64,000 nt of DNA from Brasilonema sp. UFV-L1 (GCF_012912105.1 NZ_QMEA01000010.1:26207-90206), one strand, 5' to 3'. Positions 1-9,989 are shown, numbered from the stretch's first letter. Notes: generated by a model not told the origin, from the letters alone. Numbers and translations: made by a program.

Positions 1-558
1 GAGCTTCTTCTTTTTGGGGCACTGCAAGCAACCAGCGATAAAAGAAAGGGATTTCACCTATTGCAACCAGCACTTCACAAATTGAATGAATCTGGGTGGA
101 AAGATAGACTGGAATTGGTTGTTTTTGGTTCTTCCAAGGCAGAAAGCTCCACTAACTTCGGTTTTAAGTCTCATTATTTGGGTGTGTTAAGCGATGATTT
201 ATCCTTAGCATTAGCCTATTCAGCCGCAGACGTTTTCATTGCACCGTCAGTTCAAGATAACTTGCCAAATACTGTGTTGGAGGCGATCGCTTGTGGCACA
301 CCCTGTGTTGCTTTTGACATTGGTGGTATGCCAGATATGATTGAACACCAGAAAAATGGCTACTTAGCTCAACCTTACAAAATAGAAGATTTGGCTGGTG
401 GAATTGCTTGGGTGCTAGAGAACAAAGAGCGCCATCAGAAACTTTCGTACCGCGCCCGTGAGAAAGCAGAACAAGAATTTACCTTGGAAATTCAAGCGCG
501 TCGCTACTTATCTCTTTTTAAATCTCTTGTGATGGAATTTGAGGTATCAAAACACTGA
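1..558 (+). CDS. Glycosyltransferase family 4 protein, C-terminal part (cut by window edge)
   Basis: The reading frame is open from base 1, so the gene begins upstream; a TTG at 61 is only an internal leucine. The visible 185 residues are the C-terminal Rossmann half of a GT-B (GT4) glycosyltransferase. It starts with the family segment LLFGALQATSDKRKGF, then has a donor-sugar site of the type PSVQDNLPNTVLEAIACGTP followed by VAFDIGGMPDMI, where the Glu of the E-x7-E-like motif is present. Such enzymes move a nucleotide-sugar to a growing lipid-linked glycan at the cytoplasmic face of the membrane. It lies 36 bases before the polymerase-like gene and shares its strand with the next eight genes, which fits exopolysaccharide repeat-unit assembly. 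Substrate unknown. Confidence 0.9.
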   Translation, partial: ELLLFGALQATSDKRKGFHLLQPALHKLNESGWKDRLELVVFGSSKAESSTNFGFKSHYLGVLSDDLSLALAYSAADVFIAPSVQDNLPNTVLEAIACGTPCVAFDIGGMPDMIEHQKNGYLAQPYKIEDLAGGIAWVLENKERHQKLSYRAREKAEQEFTLEIQARRYLSLFKSLVMEFEVSKH

Positions 559-594
559 ATATTAGTAATTTTTTCTTATTTTAATTACTAATAA

Positions 595-1839
595 ATGCAA
601 ATGAACAATCAATTGATGAATCGCTGGGTGAGGAACTTAGAAGTTGGAGTCTCCGTAATCTGGCTTCTGTATTTCATGGGTGTTAAGCTACCATCACCTT
701 TCACCACGTTGCTGAATGCTCTAAGCTATCCAATTATTGCTATTTTGGTTATTTTACGCTGGAAGCGTTTACCCTATGTTGCTACTAGAGACATACCTTT
801 GTTGCTCTTTATTGGAACTGCTCTAGCTTCTATTTTGTGGTCTGGCGATCACACAATGACCTTAAAAGGTGTTGGCGGTTTGTTGCGTATGTTGATGTTT
901 GGGGCATACTTTGCTACTCGCTATAGCCTTAAGGATCAGATGAAAATATTTGCTTGGGTGTTTGGCATAGCAGCAATTTTAAGTTTAGCAGTTGCCTTAG
1001 CTATACCAAGTTACGGAATAGATAAAGAAGGATGGACAGGTATCTTTACTTACAAAAACTTTTTAGGTTACACAATGAGTCTAGCAGCCATCCTTTTTTT
1101 GCTTACTGCTTTCAAACAACGAAGGCAGAACTGGTTGGTTTGGATCGGATTTGGTCTTGCGGTTAGCCTTATTATACTGGCTCACAGTTCTGGTAGTTTA
1201 GTCAACATATTACTGTTACTGTCACTAATGCCTCTTTATCAGCTTGTTAAACAGCATTATAAACTGCGGGTGATTTTTCTGGGCATAGTATGCGTTTTGG
1301 TGGGCGTTACAGCCATATTTATTTTAGGTAATTTGGAAACTATTTTAGTTGATATTCTTGGAAAAAATCTTGAATTTAACGGACGCACACCAATATGGAC
1401 ATTGGCTATTGAGAAGGGAATGGAAAAACCTTGGCTAGGCTACGGGTATAACGCCTTCTGGAATTCAGATGCTGGTATCTACATCATGATTAATACATGG
1501 TCTGGGTTGCGTGAAACAGGCTTTAACTCTCATAACAGTTATTTAGAATTATTCTTGAATTTAGGCTTCATAGGTTTGTTCCTATATGCAATTAGTTTAG
1601 TAATTGTATTCATCAAAGCACTTATTCTGTTACGTTATACTCAAAAAATAGAATTTGTTTGGTATCTGCAATTACTGATATTTATTAGTGTCGCCAGTAT
1701 GGCGGATACTAACTTCATTATGTCAGGTGCTAGTTCATATTGTTGCATTTATATCTCAACATCTCTATCAACTGCTATTGAATTTGAGACAATTAAAAGA
1801 AAACGCAACTTCAAAAAAGTATATGTTCATTCAGGATAA
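595..1839 (+). CDS. O-antigen ligase / Wzy-like polysaccharide polymerase
   Basis: This 414-residue protein is almost entirely hydrophobic segments (about ten or more membrane helices). It has a larger periplasmic loop around residues 250-320 with the segment FNGRTPIWTLAIEKGMEKP and then GYGYNAFW. The R-T/S-P-I-W and GxGYxxFW pieces are typical of the O-antigen ligase family (Wzy_C/ExoQ-like), which polymerises or transfers undecaprenyl-linked sugar repeats on the periplasmic side. Two ATGs (595 and 601) are possible starts. It lies between glycosyltransferase genes, consistent with Wzy-dependent exopolysaccharide export. A ligase and a polymerase cannot be told apart from sequence alone. Confidence 0.85.
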   Translation: MQMNNQLMNRWVRNLEVGVSVIWLLYFMGVKLPSPFTTLLNALSYPIIAILVILRWKRLPYVATRDIPLLLFIGTALASILWSGDHTMTLKGVGGLLRMLMFGAYFATRYSLKDQMKIFAWVFGIAAILSLAVALAIPSYGIDKEGWTGIFTYKNFLGYTMSLAAILFLLTAFKQRRQNWLVWIGFGLAVSLIILAHSSGSLVNILLLLSLMPLYQLVKQHYKLRVIFLGIVCVLVGVTAIFILGNLETILVDILGKNLEFNGRTPIWTLAIEKGMEKPWLGYGYNAFWNSDAGIYIMINTWSGLRETGFNSHNSYLELFLNLGFIGLFLYAISLVIVFIKALILLRYTQKIEFVWYLQLLIFISVASMADTNFIMSGASSYCCIYISTSLSTAIEFETIKRKRNFKKVYVHSG

Positions 1840-1869
1840 GCTAATCGAGAATTAAGGAGAAAATACAAG

Positions 1870-2886
1870 ATGTCAATACCTATAGCTTTTTTTATTTGCA
1901 CAGAACCTGGTCGTTTAGAAGGACAATCTCTACTTTTAGCAGAAAGTATTCGTAAATTCTGCGGAAACTTAAAAGATACACCTATATACAGTTTTCATCC
2001 CAGAGTCGGTGAACCAATTTCTATCCAAACTAGGAAAGCATTTGAAGCCTTAGGAGTTATTCATCAACAACTTCCCATAAATACAGATTTCCATCACTTC
2101 TATTTGGCAAATAAGCCTCTAGTTTTTGCCTATGCAGAACAGACGATAGATGCAGACATTTTGGTCTTTCTAGATAGTGACAAATGCTTTTTCTCTGAGC
2201 CTAAAGAGTTTTTACTTCCACCAGGTTGTAATGTTGCTATACGTCCTGAGTATGGTAAAGGTATTGGCTCTACTGGTAGTCAAGACCCTCAAGATGAGTA
2301 CTGGAAGAAACTGTATGAAGTGCTTGGTGTTAAACGTGAGATATTTGTCAACACACCAATTGGTAACAAAAGAATTAGAGGATACTGGAATTCTGGATTG
2401 CTAGCTGTGAGAAGAAATGCTGGTATCCTTACTGCTTGTAAGGAAAATTTTGAAAAAGTAATGTATCTGAAGATTAGCCCTCCTCAGGGAAATTATTTTG
2501 TTGAACAGTCAGTTTTTTCTGCTACATTATGTTCCTTAGAAGAGAACGTATTTAACTTTTCTTTTGGTTATAGTTACCCGTTGCCGTTGCATAATCGGTT
2601 ATCCAAGCAAGCACAAATAAACAGTTTTGAGAAAATTGCGTCAATTCATTATTTTAATATGTTTTATTATCAGGATTGGAAAAAACAGCTATTAAATTTA
2701 AAAAACCTTGAAACAAAGTCAGAAAAATATCAATGGCTATGCGAAGGAGTTATGAGACACAATATGCCATATCAACCAGTTTTACACCGATATATATTGC
2801 AATTACGAAAAGTCGAAAACAAAATGCAAAATTGGAATTTTAATATTAACTTAAGTACTTGGATAGAACGCATGGCAAAACTATAA
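1870..2886 (+). CDS. Putative GT-A-like glycosyltransferase of the exopolysaccharide cluster
   Basis: The 338-residue protein has no signal peptide. An AAGGAG ribosome site lies 11 bases before the ATG. Around residue 98 it has ILVFLDSDKCFF, where DSD resembles the metal-binding DxD of GT-A glycosyltransferases, followed by RGYWNSGLLAVRR, similar to the acceptor-side region of nucleotide-sugar transferases. I do not recognise a precise family. The 31-base gap to the polymerase gene and the 92-base gap to the GT2 gene suggest co-transcription. A role in sugar transfer is inferred from the DxD-like motif and the neighbours. Confidence 0.6.
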   Translation: MSIPIAFFICTEPGRLEGQSLLLAESIRKFCGNLKDTPIYSFHPRVGEPISIQTRKAFEALGVIHQQLPINTDFHHFYLANKPLVFAYAEQTIDADILVFLDSDKCFFSEPKEFLLPPGCNVAIRPEYGKGIGSTGSQDPQDEYWKKLYEVLGVKREIFVNTPIGNKRIRGYWNSGLLAVRRNAGILTACKENFEKVMYLKISPPQGNYFVEQSVFSATLCSLEENVFNFSFGYSYPLPLHNRLSKQAQINSFEKIASIHYFNMFYYQDWKKQLLNLKNLETKSEKYQWLCEGVMRHNMPYQPVLHRYILQLRKVENKMQNWNFNINLSTWIERMAKL

Positions 2887-2977
2887 AAGAACGTCCTTAA
2901 ATCAGATTAATGAAATATTAGTTTAATTTCAATCTGGAGTAGGTTGAGGTTTGATGTAATTGGAGAACTAATAACTT

Positions 2978-3847
2978 ATGAAGCAGCCATTGGCAGTCAT
3001 TATGACCTGTTATAACAGGCGCGATATAACTCTTGCCTGTCTGCGTGCATTGTATCAACAGACAAAGCCTTTTGATGTTTACTTAACTGATGATGGTAGT
3101 TCTGACGGCACTTCAGATGCAATTAAGGCTTCCTATCCACAAGTTCACATTCTTAAGGGTAATGGGAATTTGTTTTGGGTTGGAGGAATGAGGCTAGCAT
3201 TCGCTGAAGCTATGCAAAGGGGGTATGAGTACTATCTTTGGTTAAATGATGACACAATTCTTGAATCAGGCATCCTTGAGCATCTCTTAGCTATCCATAG
3301 AGATTTATCCGAGCATAGTCATTCTAGCTCCATAGTGGTAGGTTCAACAAAAGACCCACTAACAGGAAAACCTACGTACGGCGGTGCAGTAAGGTCAAAG
3401 CGTTGGTACTCCAATAAGTTTGAATTTTTAGAACCCTCTGAGCTTCTCCAAGAATGCGACACTATGTACGGTAATTGTGTGTTGATTTCGCAGTTTGTAG
3501 CCAGAAAAGTAGGAAACTTAGACGCTGCATTTATTCATAGCTTTGGGGACCTTGATTATGGTCTAAGAGCGCGGAAACTAGGCTGTTCTATATGGGTTGC
3601 ACCAGGTTATGTCGGTACCTGTACCAAGAACTCAGTCCGCAATAGCTGGGCAGATACCGATTCACCTCTGTTAGAACGTTTGAAAAAGGTAGTTCAAGTT
3701 AAAGGATTTCCATTCAAACCCTGGACTGTATTTTGTAGTCGGCACTCTGGTCCATTCTGGTTTGCTTATTGGTTCTTACCTTATATACGTGCAGTAATTG
3801 GTTACAAAAATTTAGCAGCCTCTCCCACATTTGCTGAGAAAACTTAA
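2978..3847 (+). CDS. Glycosyltransferase family 2 protein
   Basis: This 289-residue protein opens with LAVIMTCYNRRDITLACLRAL and then VYLTDDGSSDGT, the nucleotide-binding start of GT2 (GT-A) enzymes. The metal site is WLNDDT near residue 91. FGDLDYGLRARKLGC near residue 190 is the ED/DxD-type acceptor region of rhamnosyl- or galactofuranosyl-transferase-like members. There is no membrane segment. A TGGAGA ribosome site stands about ten bases before the ATG. It probably adds one sugar to the lipid-linked repeat unit; donor and linkage are unknown. Confidence 0.9.
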   Translation: MKQPLAVIMTCYNRRDITLACLRALYQQTKPFDVYLTDDGSSDGTSDAIKASYPQVHILKGNGNLFWVGGMRLAFAEAMQRGYEYYLWLNDDTILESGILEHLLAIHRDLSEHSHSSSIVVGSTKDPLTGKPTYGGAVRSKRWYSNKFEFLEPSELLQECDTMYGNCVLISQFVARKVGNLDAAFIHSFGDLDYGLRARKLGCSIWVAPGYVGTCTKNSVRNSWADTDSPLLERLKKVVQVKGFPFKPWTVFCSRHSGPFWFAYWFLPYIRAVIGYKNLAASPTFAEKT

Positions 3848-3919
3848 AAATTTAGCTCACCTTGATACTTTTTTAGCTTATTTGGATTTAGGTACAATAA
3901 AAACTGCGAAAAATAGCAA

Positions 3920-4807
3920 ATGCTAAAACAAACAGAAAGATTAATAAAAGCTGTTGCTAAGGAAAAGTTTTATCGCGTATTGAATAGCGTCAAGCTAATC
4001 AATGAGCGACAGCTTGACCAGCTGATTTTAATGAATCAGTATCGACAACTGGCAGATGCAAAGGCTCTTCCAAAATTTCATGAAGTAGGCTTTCATACCT
4101 ATTCACAAACTGATGAAGATGGTTTTTTGCTGTATATATTCTCTCTGATTGGCACGACAAATAAAAAAGTAGTAGAAATTTGTTGTGGAGATGGTGTCGA
4201 GTGTAATGCAGCAAATCTCATCATTAATCATGGTTGGAAAGGGCTATTATTTGATGGAGATGCTGCACAGCTAAAAATCGGTAAGAAAATATATAACTTC
4301 ATAAAAACTACAAGTAACAATCCTCCTCAACTAGTACAAGCCTGGATAACGGCTGAAAATGTTAATGAACTTATAGTTAATCACGGGTTTGAAGGTGAAA
4401 TAGATCTCTTATCACTGGATTTGGACGGAATAGACTACTGGTTATGGAAGTCACTTAATTGTATTAAACCCAGAGTTGTTGTCCTTGAATACAACACTTA
4501 TTGGGGAGCAGAAAAATCTGTTACTGTCCCCTATGACTCAAACTTTAGAGCTAAAGTGATTAACGGTGCATACTACTGTGGAGCATCGTTGAGAGCATTT
4601 GTTAATTTAGGTAATAAATTAGGCTATAGATTGGTTGGTTCAAATACAAGACAGTTCAATGCTTTCTTCATCAGGAATGATGTGGGTATAGATATTCTGC
4701 CAGAAGTAAGTGTTGATAGCTGTCTCTCATTGTATGACGATTGTTCAAAATCGCTCAATCAATATAACTTTCCATATATAGGTGAACTACCGTGGGAAGA
4801 AGTTTAA
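3920..4807 (+). CDS. Methyltransferase-like protein of the exopolysaccharide cluster
   Basis: This 295-residue soluble protein has a central segment KVVEICCGDGVECNAANLI (about residues 75-93) followed by GLLFDGD. This looks like the SAM-binding motif I and the acidic end of beta-2 in a Rossmann methyltransferase, FkbM-like in layout. Later, LLSLDLDGIDYWLWKSL and RVVVLEYN look like motifs IV and V. Proteins of this type recur in polysaccharide clusters and are usually left as hypothetical. Sugar methylation is possible, but the motif I glycines are atypical (ICCGDG), so the function is inferred. It sits 72 bases after the GT2 gene. Confidence 0.55.
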   Translation: MLKQTERLIKAVAKEKFYRVLNSVKLINERQLDQLILMNQYRQLADAKALPKFHEVGFHTYSQTDEDGFLLYIFSLIGTTNKKVVEICCGDGVECNAANLIINHGWKGLLFDGDAAQLKIGKKIYNFIKTTSNNPPQLVQAWITAENVNELIVNHGFEGEIDLLSLDLDGIDYWLWKSLNCIKPRVVVLEYNTYWGAEKSVTVPYDSNFRAKVINGAYYCGASLRAFVNLGNKLGYRLVGSNTRQFNAFFIRNDVGIDILPEVSVDSCLSLYDDCSKSLNQYNFPYIGELPWEEV

Positions 4808-4859
4808 AAATTTTCAGTTGCTCATGAGCTAGTTTTGCAAATCTATCCACAAATATGTT

Positions 4860-6008
4860 ATGGGTAAACGCTTACTTATCGTCTCTACTCTTGATTCAAG
4901 TCAACCATTCGGTGCGTTTACTAGACCGTTTTATCTTGGAGAATATCTTGTCAAATATTTTGAGGTTTGTCAGCTAGGTTTGGATTGTTCAGCAGTTAAC
5001 TATGCACCTTCTGTATCTCTTGGCTCAAGAAGTTTGCGTTCATATGTTCAGGCTATTCAAAAGTGTATAGAGGAGTTCTGTCCCGATATCGTATACGCTC
5101 AAGAAACGCTACCTGGATTAGCTGCTCTAATTGCACTCACACTCAGAAAACAGAAAAAATGCTCTCTTGTATTAGATTTTCATACTTTTTCTGCCTTTGA
5201 ATACTGGAGCCGCTTGTCGTCTGTTGCAAATCCGTTCAAGGAATTTCTGCAATTTCTTAAGACATACATTGCTCAGGGAGTGCTGACATTCTCTGGTAAT
5301 CCAATTATTGCTGCCGGTGAATTAACTCCCCAACTCATCTCGCAGTGGTACACCAAGAAGCCACACAATATTTACTGCATAGGTAATGGAGTTGCCGAAG
5401 ACCTTCTGAATGCTCAGTTACCTCTAGCTATAGACCCTTACAAGGCACTACGACCTGCCAAGATAGCTATTGTTGTGGCTCCCAAAACATTTCAGTTTCC
5501 CACTAACGACATGTCTGTATCTATGGCTATTGAAGTAGCTAAGTACCTTGAATATCAGCAAAAGGTACACTTTGTCGTTATTGGTCGTGATGCTAACGAC
5601 ATCAAGGAGGCACTACCATCGAACATAACTTTTGTTGGTTTTGTGCCAGAAAGAAAAGATTTTGTTGCTTATCTGAGGTATGCAGACATAGGTCTTCTTC
5701 CATTCCCAAAACAGGCAGTTGCAGGTGGAGCTCGTAATAAAGCACTAGATTATTTCGCCAGTAGAAAGTTGGTAGTATCAACACCTGAAGGCTTGAGAGG
5801 TTTAGAGGAATTTCATCATCTACAACATCTCTTAATAGCAGGATTCTCTGTCGAAGAATTTGCAAATGTAGTGCTTGATGCCGCCTTAAACCAGGAGAAA
5901 TATCAGCCACTTACAGAAACAGCGTATACACTGATTCGAGACAAATACTCTTGGAGTGCAAAAGCACAGATGGTTGCTGAGGTTTTTATGCAAACAGTAA
6001 AGCATTAG
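4860..6008 (+). CDS. Glycosyltransferase family 4-like protein
   Basis: The protein has 382 residues with a GT-B layout. The N-terminal half contains IVYAQETLPGLAAL. The C-terminal half starts near residue 200 with KIAIVVAPKTFQF, then FVVIGRDAN, ITFVGFVPERKDFVAYLRYADIG and the donor site AVAGGARNKALDYFASRKLVVSTPEGLRG (residues about 287-315). The last replaces the usual E-x7-E with a shortened form seen in family 4 relatives. It is cytoplasmic or peripheral, probably adds a sugar to the exopolysaccharide repeat, and is co-directional with its neighbours. The start ATG lies immediately after the sequence AAATATGTT, with no clear ribosome site. Confidence 0.8.
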   Translation: MGKRLLIVSTLDSSQPFGAFTRPFYLGEYLVKYFEVCQLGLDCSAVNYAPSVSLGSRSLRSYVQAIQKCIEEFCPDIVYAQETLPGLAALIALTLRKQKKCSLVLDFHTFSAFEYWSRLSSVANPFKEFLQFLKTYIAQGVLTFSGNPIIAAGELTPQLISQWYTKKPHNIYCIGNGVAEDLLNAQLPLAIDPYKALRPAKIAIVVAPKTFQFPTNDMSVSMAIEVAKYLEYQQKVHFVVIGRDANDIKEALPSNITFVGFVPERKDFVAYLRYADIGLLPFPKQAVAGGARNKALDYFASRKLVVSTPEGLRGLEEFHHLQHLLIAGFSVEEFANVVLDAALNQEKYQPLTETAYTLIRDKYSWSAKAQMVAEVFMQTVKH

Positions 6009-6139
6009 CTAGAGAATACTTGCCAACTCATTACATAGTCACGCTTGCTAGCCCTGAAAGCGAAGTTTTGATCGTAGCTTCTGTCTTTTAGGGTGAATTT
6101 ATTTTGTGGTTACTAAATAAAAACTTAGGAGCAGCCTTT

Positions 6140-6910
6140 ATGAAGCAAACACCATTAAAATTTCTTGGCGTTCAAGTAGATGCACTCTCCATCTCTGAAC
6201 TCAACTCGTTAATTGCAGAATCCATTAAGCGAAATCAAAAGTGGATAATTGCCAATCACAACTTACATAGCCTTTATATCTACCATCATGACCCTAAAAT
6301 GCGGTCCTTCTATGCCTTGGCAAACTATGTACATATTGACGGTATGCCTTTAATCCTTCTTGGAAGATTGCTTGGTTTTGCATTAAAGCGAGAGCAAAGA
6401 GTCACCTATGCTGATTGGGTATGGCCTTTGATGTCAGAGGCTGCTCAAAACGGTTGGCGGGTGTTTTACCTTGGTTCAAAGCCAGGAGTTGCGGAACGAG
6501 GAGCAAGGATTTTGCGGGAGAAGTTTGCTCCTTTGCAGATTGCCACGGCACACGGCTACATTGATATGCGAAAAGATAGCCAAGACAACCTTGCTACCTT
6601 AGCAGCAATTAAAGCTTATAAACCCCATGTATTGATGGTGGGAATGGGCATGCCACGCCAAGAGTACTGGATTTTAAACAACCTAGAGCATATCCATGCC
6701 AATGCCATTTTGACTAGTGGTGCTTGCATGGACTATGTAGCTGGAGTGGTTCCAACTCCACCTCGCTGGATGGGAAAATTAGGCTTGGAGTGGTCTTATC
6801 GTTTGTTAAGTGAGCCAAAAAGACTCTGGCGGCGGTACTTACTAGAGCCTTGGTTTGTAGCCAGACTATTCTTACGAGAAATGTGGGCTTTTTACGATCA
6901 AGCAAGATAG
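6140..6910 (+). CDS. WecG/TagA/CpsF family glycosyltransferase
   Basis: An in-frame TTG at 6104 would give 268 residues. I place the start at the ATG at 6140 because AGGAG lies 8 bases before it; the product is then 256 residues and begins MKQTPLKFLGVQVDALS. Family hallmarks are INHNLH-like IIANHNLHSLYI, DGMPLILLGRLLG, VFYLGSKPGVAERGARIL, VGMGMPRQEYWI and the tail GACMDYVAGVVPTPPRWMG followed by GLEWSYRLLSEPKRLWRRY. These enzymes move ManNAc, ManNAcA or glucose-type residues onto an undecaprenyl-PP-sugar, often the second step of repeat-unit assembly. That fits with the initiating sugar transferase encoded at 8358-9800. Confidence 0.95.
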   Translation: MKQTPLKFLGVQVDALSISELNSLIAESIKRNQKWIIANHNLHSLYIYHHDPKMRSFYALANYVHIDGMPLILLGRLLGFALKREQRVTYADWVWPLMSEAAQNGWRVFYLGSKPGVAERGARILREKFAPLQIATAHGYIDMRKDSQDNLATLAAIKAYKPHVLMVGMGMPRQEYWILNNLEHIHANAILTSGACMDYVAGVVPTPPRWMGKLGLEWSYRLLSEPKRLWRRYLLEPWFVARLFLREMWAFYDQAR

Positions 6911-6959
6911 AACTTTCAAGGATATAGATAAAACAGCACAGGTTTAATTGGTGCTTTAA

Positions 6960-8141
6960 ATGTCAAAGAATAGACGACTAGTGACGAGGCGACACGCCTT
7001 ACAGTTAGGTTTAGCGAGTTTAGTAGGTGTTGGAGCATCTGTAACAGTTGAAGCTATGCGACAAAACTACCAAGCTCAACAAAACCAAGCACTTGACAAT
7101 CCAAGAAGGAACTTTACAGTGGTTGGGCAGAATTCCTTAAAGAAGCGTGCTGCTGCTAAAGGATTGATTTATGGAGCAGCAACCGAGCAAGTTAAACTCT
7201 CCTCGGACATTGCTTTCGCTACCCACTATGTTCAAGAATGTGGAATTTTGGTGACGGAAAATCAATTAAAGTGGATAATCCTACGTCCTACTCCAGATCG
7301 GTTTGACTTTACTCCAGGTGATTGGTTAGCTGAATTTGCTCGCACTCACGGCATGTTATTCCGGGGACACACTCTAGTCTGGGAGCAAGTATTACCTAAG
7401 TGGTTTGGAGAAGTAGTGAACCGCCAGAATGCGGAAAAAATCTTGGTGGAACACATTACTGAAGTTGTCAAGCATTATTCTGGAAAAGTTCACTCCTGGG
7501 ATGTGGTCAATGAAGCGATCGCTGTTTCATATAGTAACCGCCCAGATGGTTTAAGTCTCAATCCGTGGATGCTGTTTTTAGGTGAAAGCTACATTGACCT
7601 TGCTTTTAGAACGGCAGCAGCAGCAGATCCTCATACCATGCTTGTGTATAACGACCGCTGGTTAGATTATGACACGCCTAGAGATAATGCACAGAGAATA
7701 GCTGTATTAAAGTTGCTGGAGCGTTTGAAGACCAGTGGCACACCTTTACACGCCCTTGGTATACAGGCACATCTGAATGCCAGCGAAACTAGGTTCAATC
7801 CCAAAAAACTCCGGAAATTTCTTGCTGATGTTGCTAGTCTTGGTCTCAAAATTCTGGTGACGGAACTGGATGTTATCGATAAAGATTTACCAAAAGATAT
7901 AAAAGTGCGCGATCGCATTGTTGCCAGTGTCTATGAAGACTATCTTAATGTTGTTCTCGATGAAAAAGCAGTCATTGCCGTCTTAACTTGGGGATTGAGC
8001 GATCGCTATACCTGGTTGGCAACCTATGAACCCCGGAAAGACCGTGCGCCAGTGCGTACCTTGCCACTGGACTCAAACCTCAAACCCAAATTGGCATGGA
8101 ATGCGATGGCAAGAGCATTTGACAATGCTCCAAAACGTTGA
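6960..8141 (+). CDS. Glycoside hydrolase family 10 (endo-1,4-beta-xylanase-like), secreted
   Basis: This 393-residue protein has a basic N-terminus with TRRHALQLGLASLVGVGAS, a twin-arginine-like signal. The GH10 barrel covers about residues 65-385. ENQLKW, FRGHTLVWEQ, SWDVVNEAIA with acid/base Glu185, IQAHLN, and ILVTELDVID with nucleophile Glu302 are all visible, so the enzyme should be active on a beta-1,4 glycan. It is embedded in an exopolysaccharide cluster between WecG and the initiating transferase. Trimming or remodelling of the cell's own polymer is therefore more likely than plant xylan digestion; this is inference. Confidence 0.92.
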   Translation: MSKNRRLVTRRHALQLGLASLVGVGASVTVEAMRQNYQAQQNQALDNPRRNFTVVGQNSLKKRAAAKGLIYGAATEQVKLSSDIAFATHYVQECGILVTENQLKWIILRPTPDRFDFTPGDWLAEFARTHGMLFRGHTLVWEQVLPKWFGEVVNRQNAEKILVEHITEVVKHYSGKVHSWDVVNEAIAVSYSNRPDGLSLNPWMLFLGESYIDLAFRTAAAADPHTMLVYNDRWLDYDTPRDNAQRIAVLKLLERLKTSGTPLHALGIQAHLNASETRFNPKKLRKFLADVASLGLKILVTELDVIDKDLPKDIKVRDRIVASVYEDYLNVVLDEKAVIAVLTWGLSDRYTWLATYEPRKDRAPVRTLPLDSNLKPKLAWNAMARAFDNAPKR

Positions 8142-8357
8142 ATTTTTCACTGAAAATTATTCTATTTCTTTCTCTTAGTGCAAAAGGGAAATCCTCTTGG
8201 TTTTATTAGGCTTTCAAGCTATTTTGCAATGATTCTATCTTATGAATCTTTTTAGGAGCTACTTATCTTATAACAATTCCAATATCTTCGTGCAAGCTAC
8301 CATATCTAACTAAATTCTTTTAATTTGTAGTCACCTGATACCACAGATACAAAGGAA

Positions 8358-9800
8358 ATGAGAATTATGCCCCGTAGAAATCTATCAGTAAAAGTAAATT
8401 TCAAACGAGACTTAAGGTCAGGAGACGTAAGAATACAAAGAGGAATAACTATAAAATTACTACGAGTAGTAACACTTATCTTACTAGATATTATTTCTCT
8501 CACCTTAGCATGGAGGTTTGCAGTATTTTATGGAACTCCATTAGACTCTCCTTGGACAGAAAAAACATCTTTCCTACTGCTAATTTTAACAATTGAAGTA
8601 GGCATCATTGCAGCACAGGGTTTATATGACGCAGGTATTCATCGTCGTAACTATTTTGGTCTGCTCAAAGCCGTTTCACTGTCAGAAGTTTTCCTTTTGC
8701 TGATTGCTTTTCTTTACGAACCAGATAGCTATGTCTCGCGCTCAACGTTTCTACTGTTTTGGTTATCGTCTATAGCTTTTCTTTGTATTGAGCGCACTAT
8801 TTTTGATGTCACCACTAAATTTCTTCGTAAGAAAGGAGCAATTCGTTATCCGGCTTTTTTAATTGCTGAAACGGAAGAGCAAGAGCGTTATAGTAGGTTA
8901 ATAGAACAAGAGAATTGCTACATAGTACAGGGAATTGCTGACTCTAGCTGCCTTGATAAAGGTAACAGAGAAGTAACATTAGAATATCTTCGCAACCAAG
9001 GGGTAGTAGAGGTTTTTGTTTCTTGGAATGCAATTAAGAATCGTTTATATGTTTGCTGGCGTTTCCAGACAGCTGGCATTATCCTAAGAATACTCCCAAC
9101 CGAGAGTGTACTTCGTCACCCTAAAACCATGTTATGGATGATTGGGATTACTGAAATCCCCTGTCTGACAATTCCAGCACCAATTATTGTAGGTAGTGGT
9201 TTTTGGGTAAAGCGATGTTTTGACCTATGTTGCTCTATTATTTTGTTAATCACAATTTCACCTGTCTATCTGGTGATTGCCTTGCTCATCAAGCTAGATT
9301 CTCCTGGTTCGGTCTTTTTCAGGCAAGAGCGTGTTGGTCTGCATTGTAAGAAGTTCAAGATTTGGAAGTACCGTACAATGGTTGCCAATGCGGAAAAAAT
9401 GCAAAAAACCCTAGAAGCGAAGAATGAAATCAAAGATGGGGTTCTATTTAAAATGAAAGACGACCCTCGCGTCACACGAGTTGGTAAATTCCTACGCCGC
9501 TACAGTTTAGACGAATTACCGCAACTATTCAATGTTGTACTTGGGCAGATGAGTCTCGTAGGTCCCCGCCCTCTTCCCATTAGGGACGTAGAAAAGTTCC
9601 AGACATCTCACCTACTCCGACAAGAAGTTCTGCCTGGTATTACAGGATTGTGGCAGGTTTCTGGTCGCTCCAATATTGATAACTTTGAAGATGCAGTAAA
9701 ATTAGATATAGCCTATATTGAAAATTGGTCTCTTTGGCTAGATTGGAAAATTTTATTGAAAACTATCAAAGTTGTGATTTCAAAGACAGGTGCATATTAA
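8358..9800 (+). CDS. Polyprenyl-phosphate sugar-1-phosphate transferase (WcaJ/WbaP type)
   Basis: This 480-residue protein has about four N-terminal membrane helices (residues 30-150), a CoA-binding-like soluble middle, one helix near 280-300 and the bacterial sugar transferase domain at about 280-480. Motifs seen are [56 protein letters not shown] and [14 protein letters not shown]. The enzyme transfers a hexose-1-phosphate to undecaprenyl phosphate and so starts repeat-unit synthesis for this cluster. An ATG at 8367 is an alternative start, and a GGAAATG-type site precedes 8358. It is the last gene of the + strand run and is followed by a strong inverted repeat. Confidence 0.93.
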   Translation: MRIMPRRNLSVKVNFKRDLRSGDVRIQRGITIKLLRVVTLILLDIISLTLAWRFAVFYGTPLDSPWTEKTSFLLLILTIEVGIIAAQGLYDAGIHRRNYFGLLKAVSLSEVFLLLIAFLYEPDSYVSRSTFLLFWLSSIAFLCIERTIFDVTTKFLRKKGAIRYPAFLIAETEEQERYSRLIEQENCYIVQGIADSSCLDKGNREVTLEYLRNQGVVEVFVSWNAIKNRLYVCWRFQTAGIILRILPTESVLRHPKTMLWMIGITEIPCLTIPAPIIVGSGFWVKRCFDLCCSIILLITISPVYLVIALLIKLDSPGSVFFRQERVGLHCKKFKIWKYRTMVANAEKMQKTLEAKNEIKDGVLFKMKDDPRVTRVGKFLRRYSLDELPQLFNVVLGQMSLVGPRPLPIRDVEKFQTSHLLRQEVLPGITGLWQVSGRSNIDNFEDAVKLDIAYIENWSLWLDWKILLKTIKVVISKTGAY

Positions 9801-9826
9801 CTATGAACAAATGGCACTAAAATATA

Positions 9827-9896
9827 GGACTTTGGACAAAAAAGATATTGTTCACGTTTAATTTGCGCTAACTTTCTTTATATTTGTCCAAAGTCC
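9827..9896. terminator. Inverted repeat between convergent genes, likely terminator or small palindromic element
   Basis: GGACTTTGGACAAA (9827-9840) is matched perfectly in reverse complement by TTTGTCCAAAGTCC (9883-9896), with a 42-base loop. It lies between the sugar transferase end (9800) and the serpin end (9990). A run of A follows the right arm. The loop is long for a simple terminator, so a dispersed palindromic repeat is also possible. Confidence 0.5.
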
Positions 9897-9989
9897 AAAA
9901 AATAAGTCAACTAACAATATTTATAACTATACTATTTACAACCACAGGTTTGTCTGTTCCGGAAAATTACAAAATTTTTTTCCAAGCAC

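Noticed and set aside
1..9800. Idea that the glycan cluster is the heterocyst envelope (hep) cluster
   Set aside because: No hep ABC exporter or other hep marker gene is in view; only a general exopolysaccharide role is supported.
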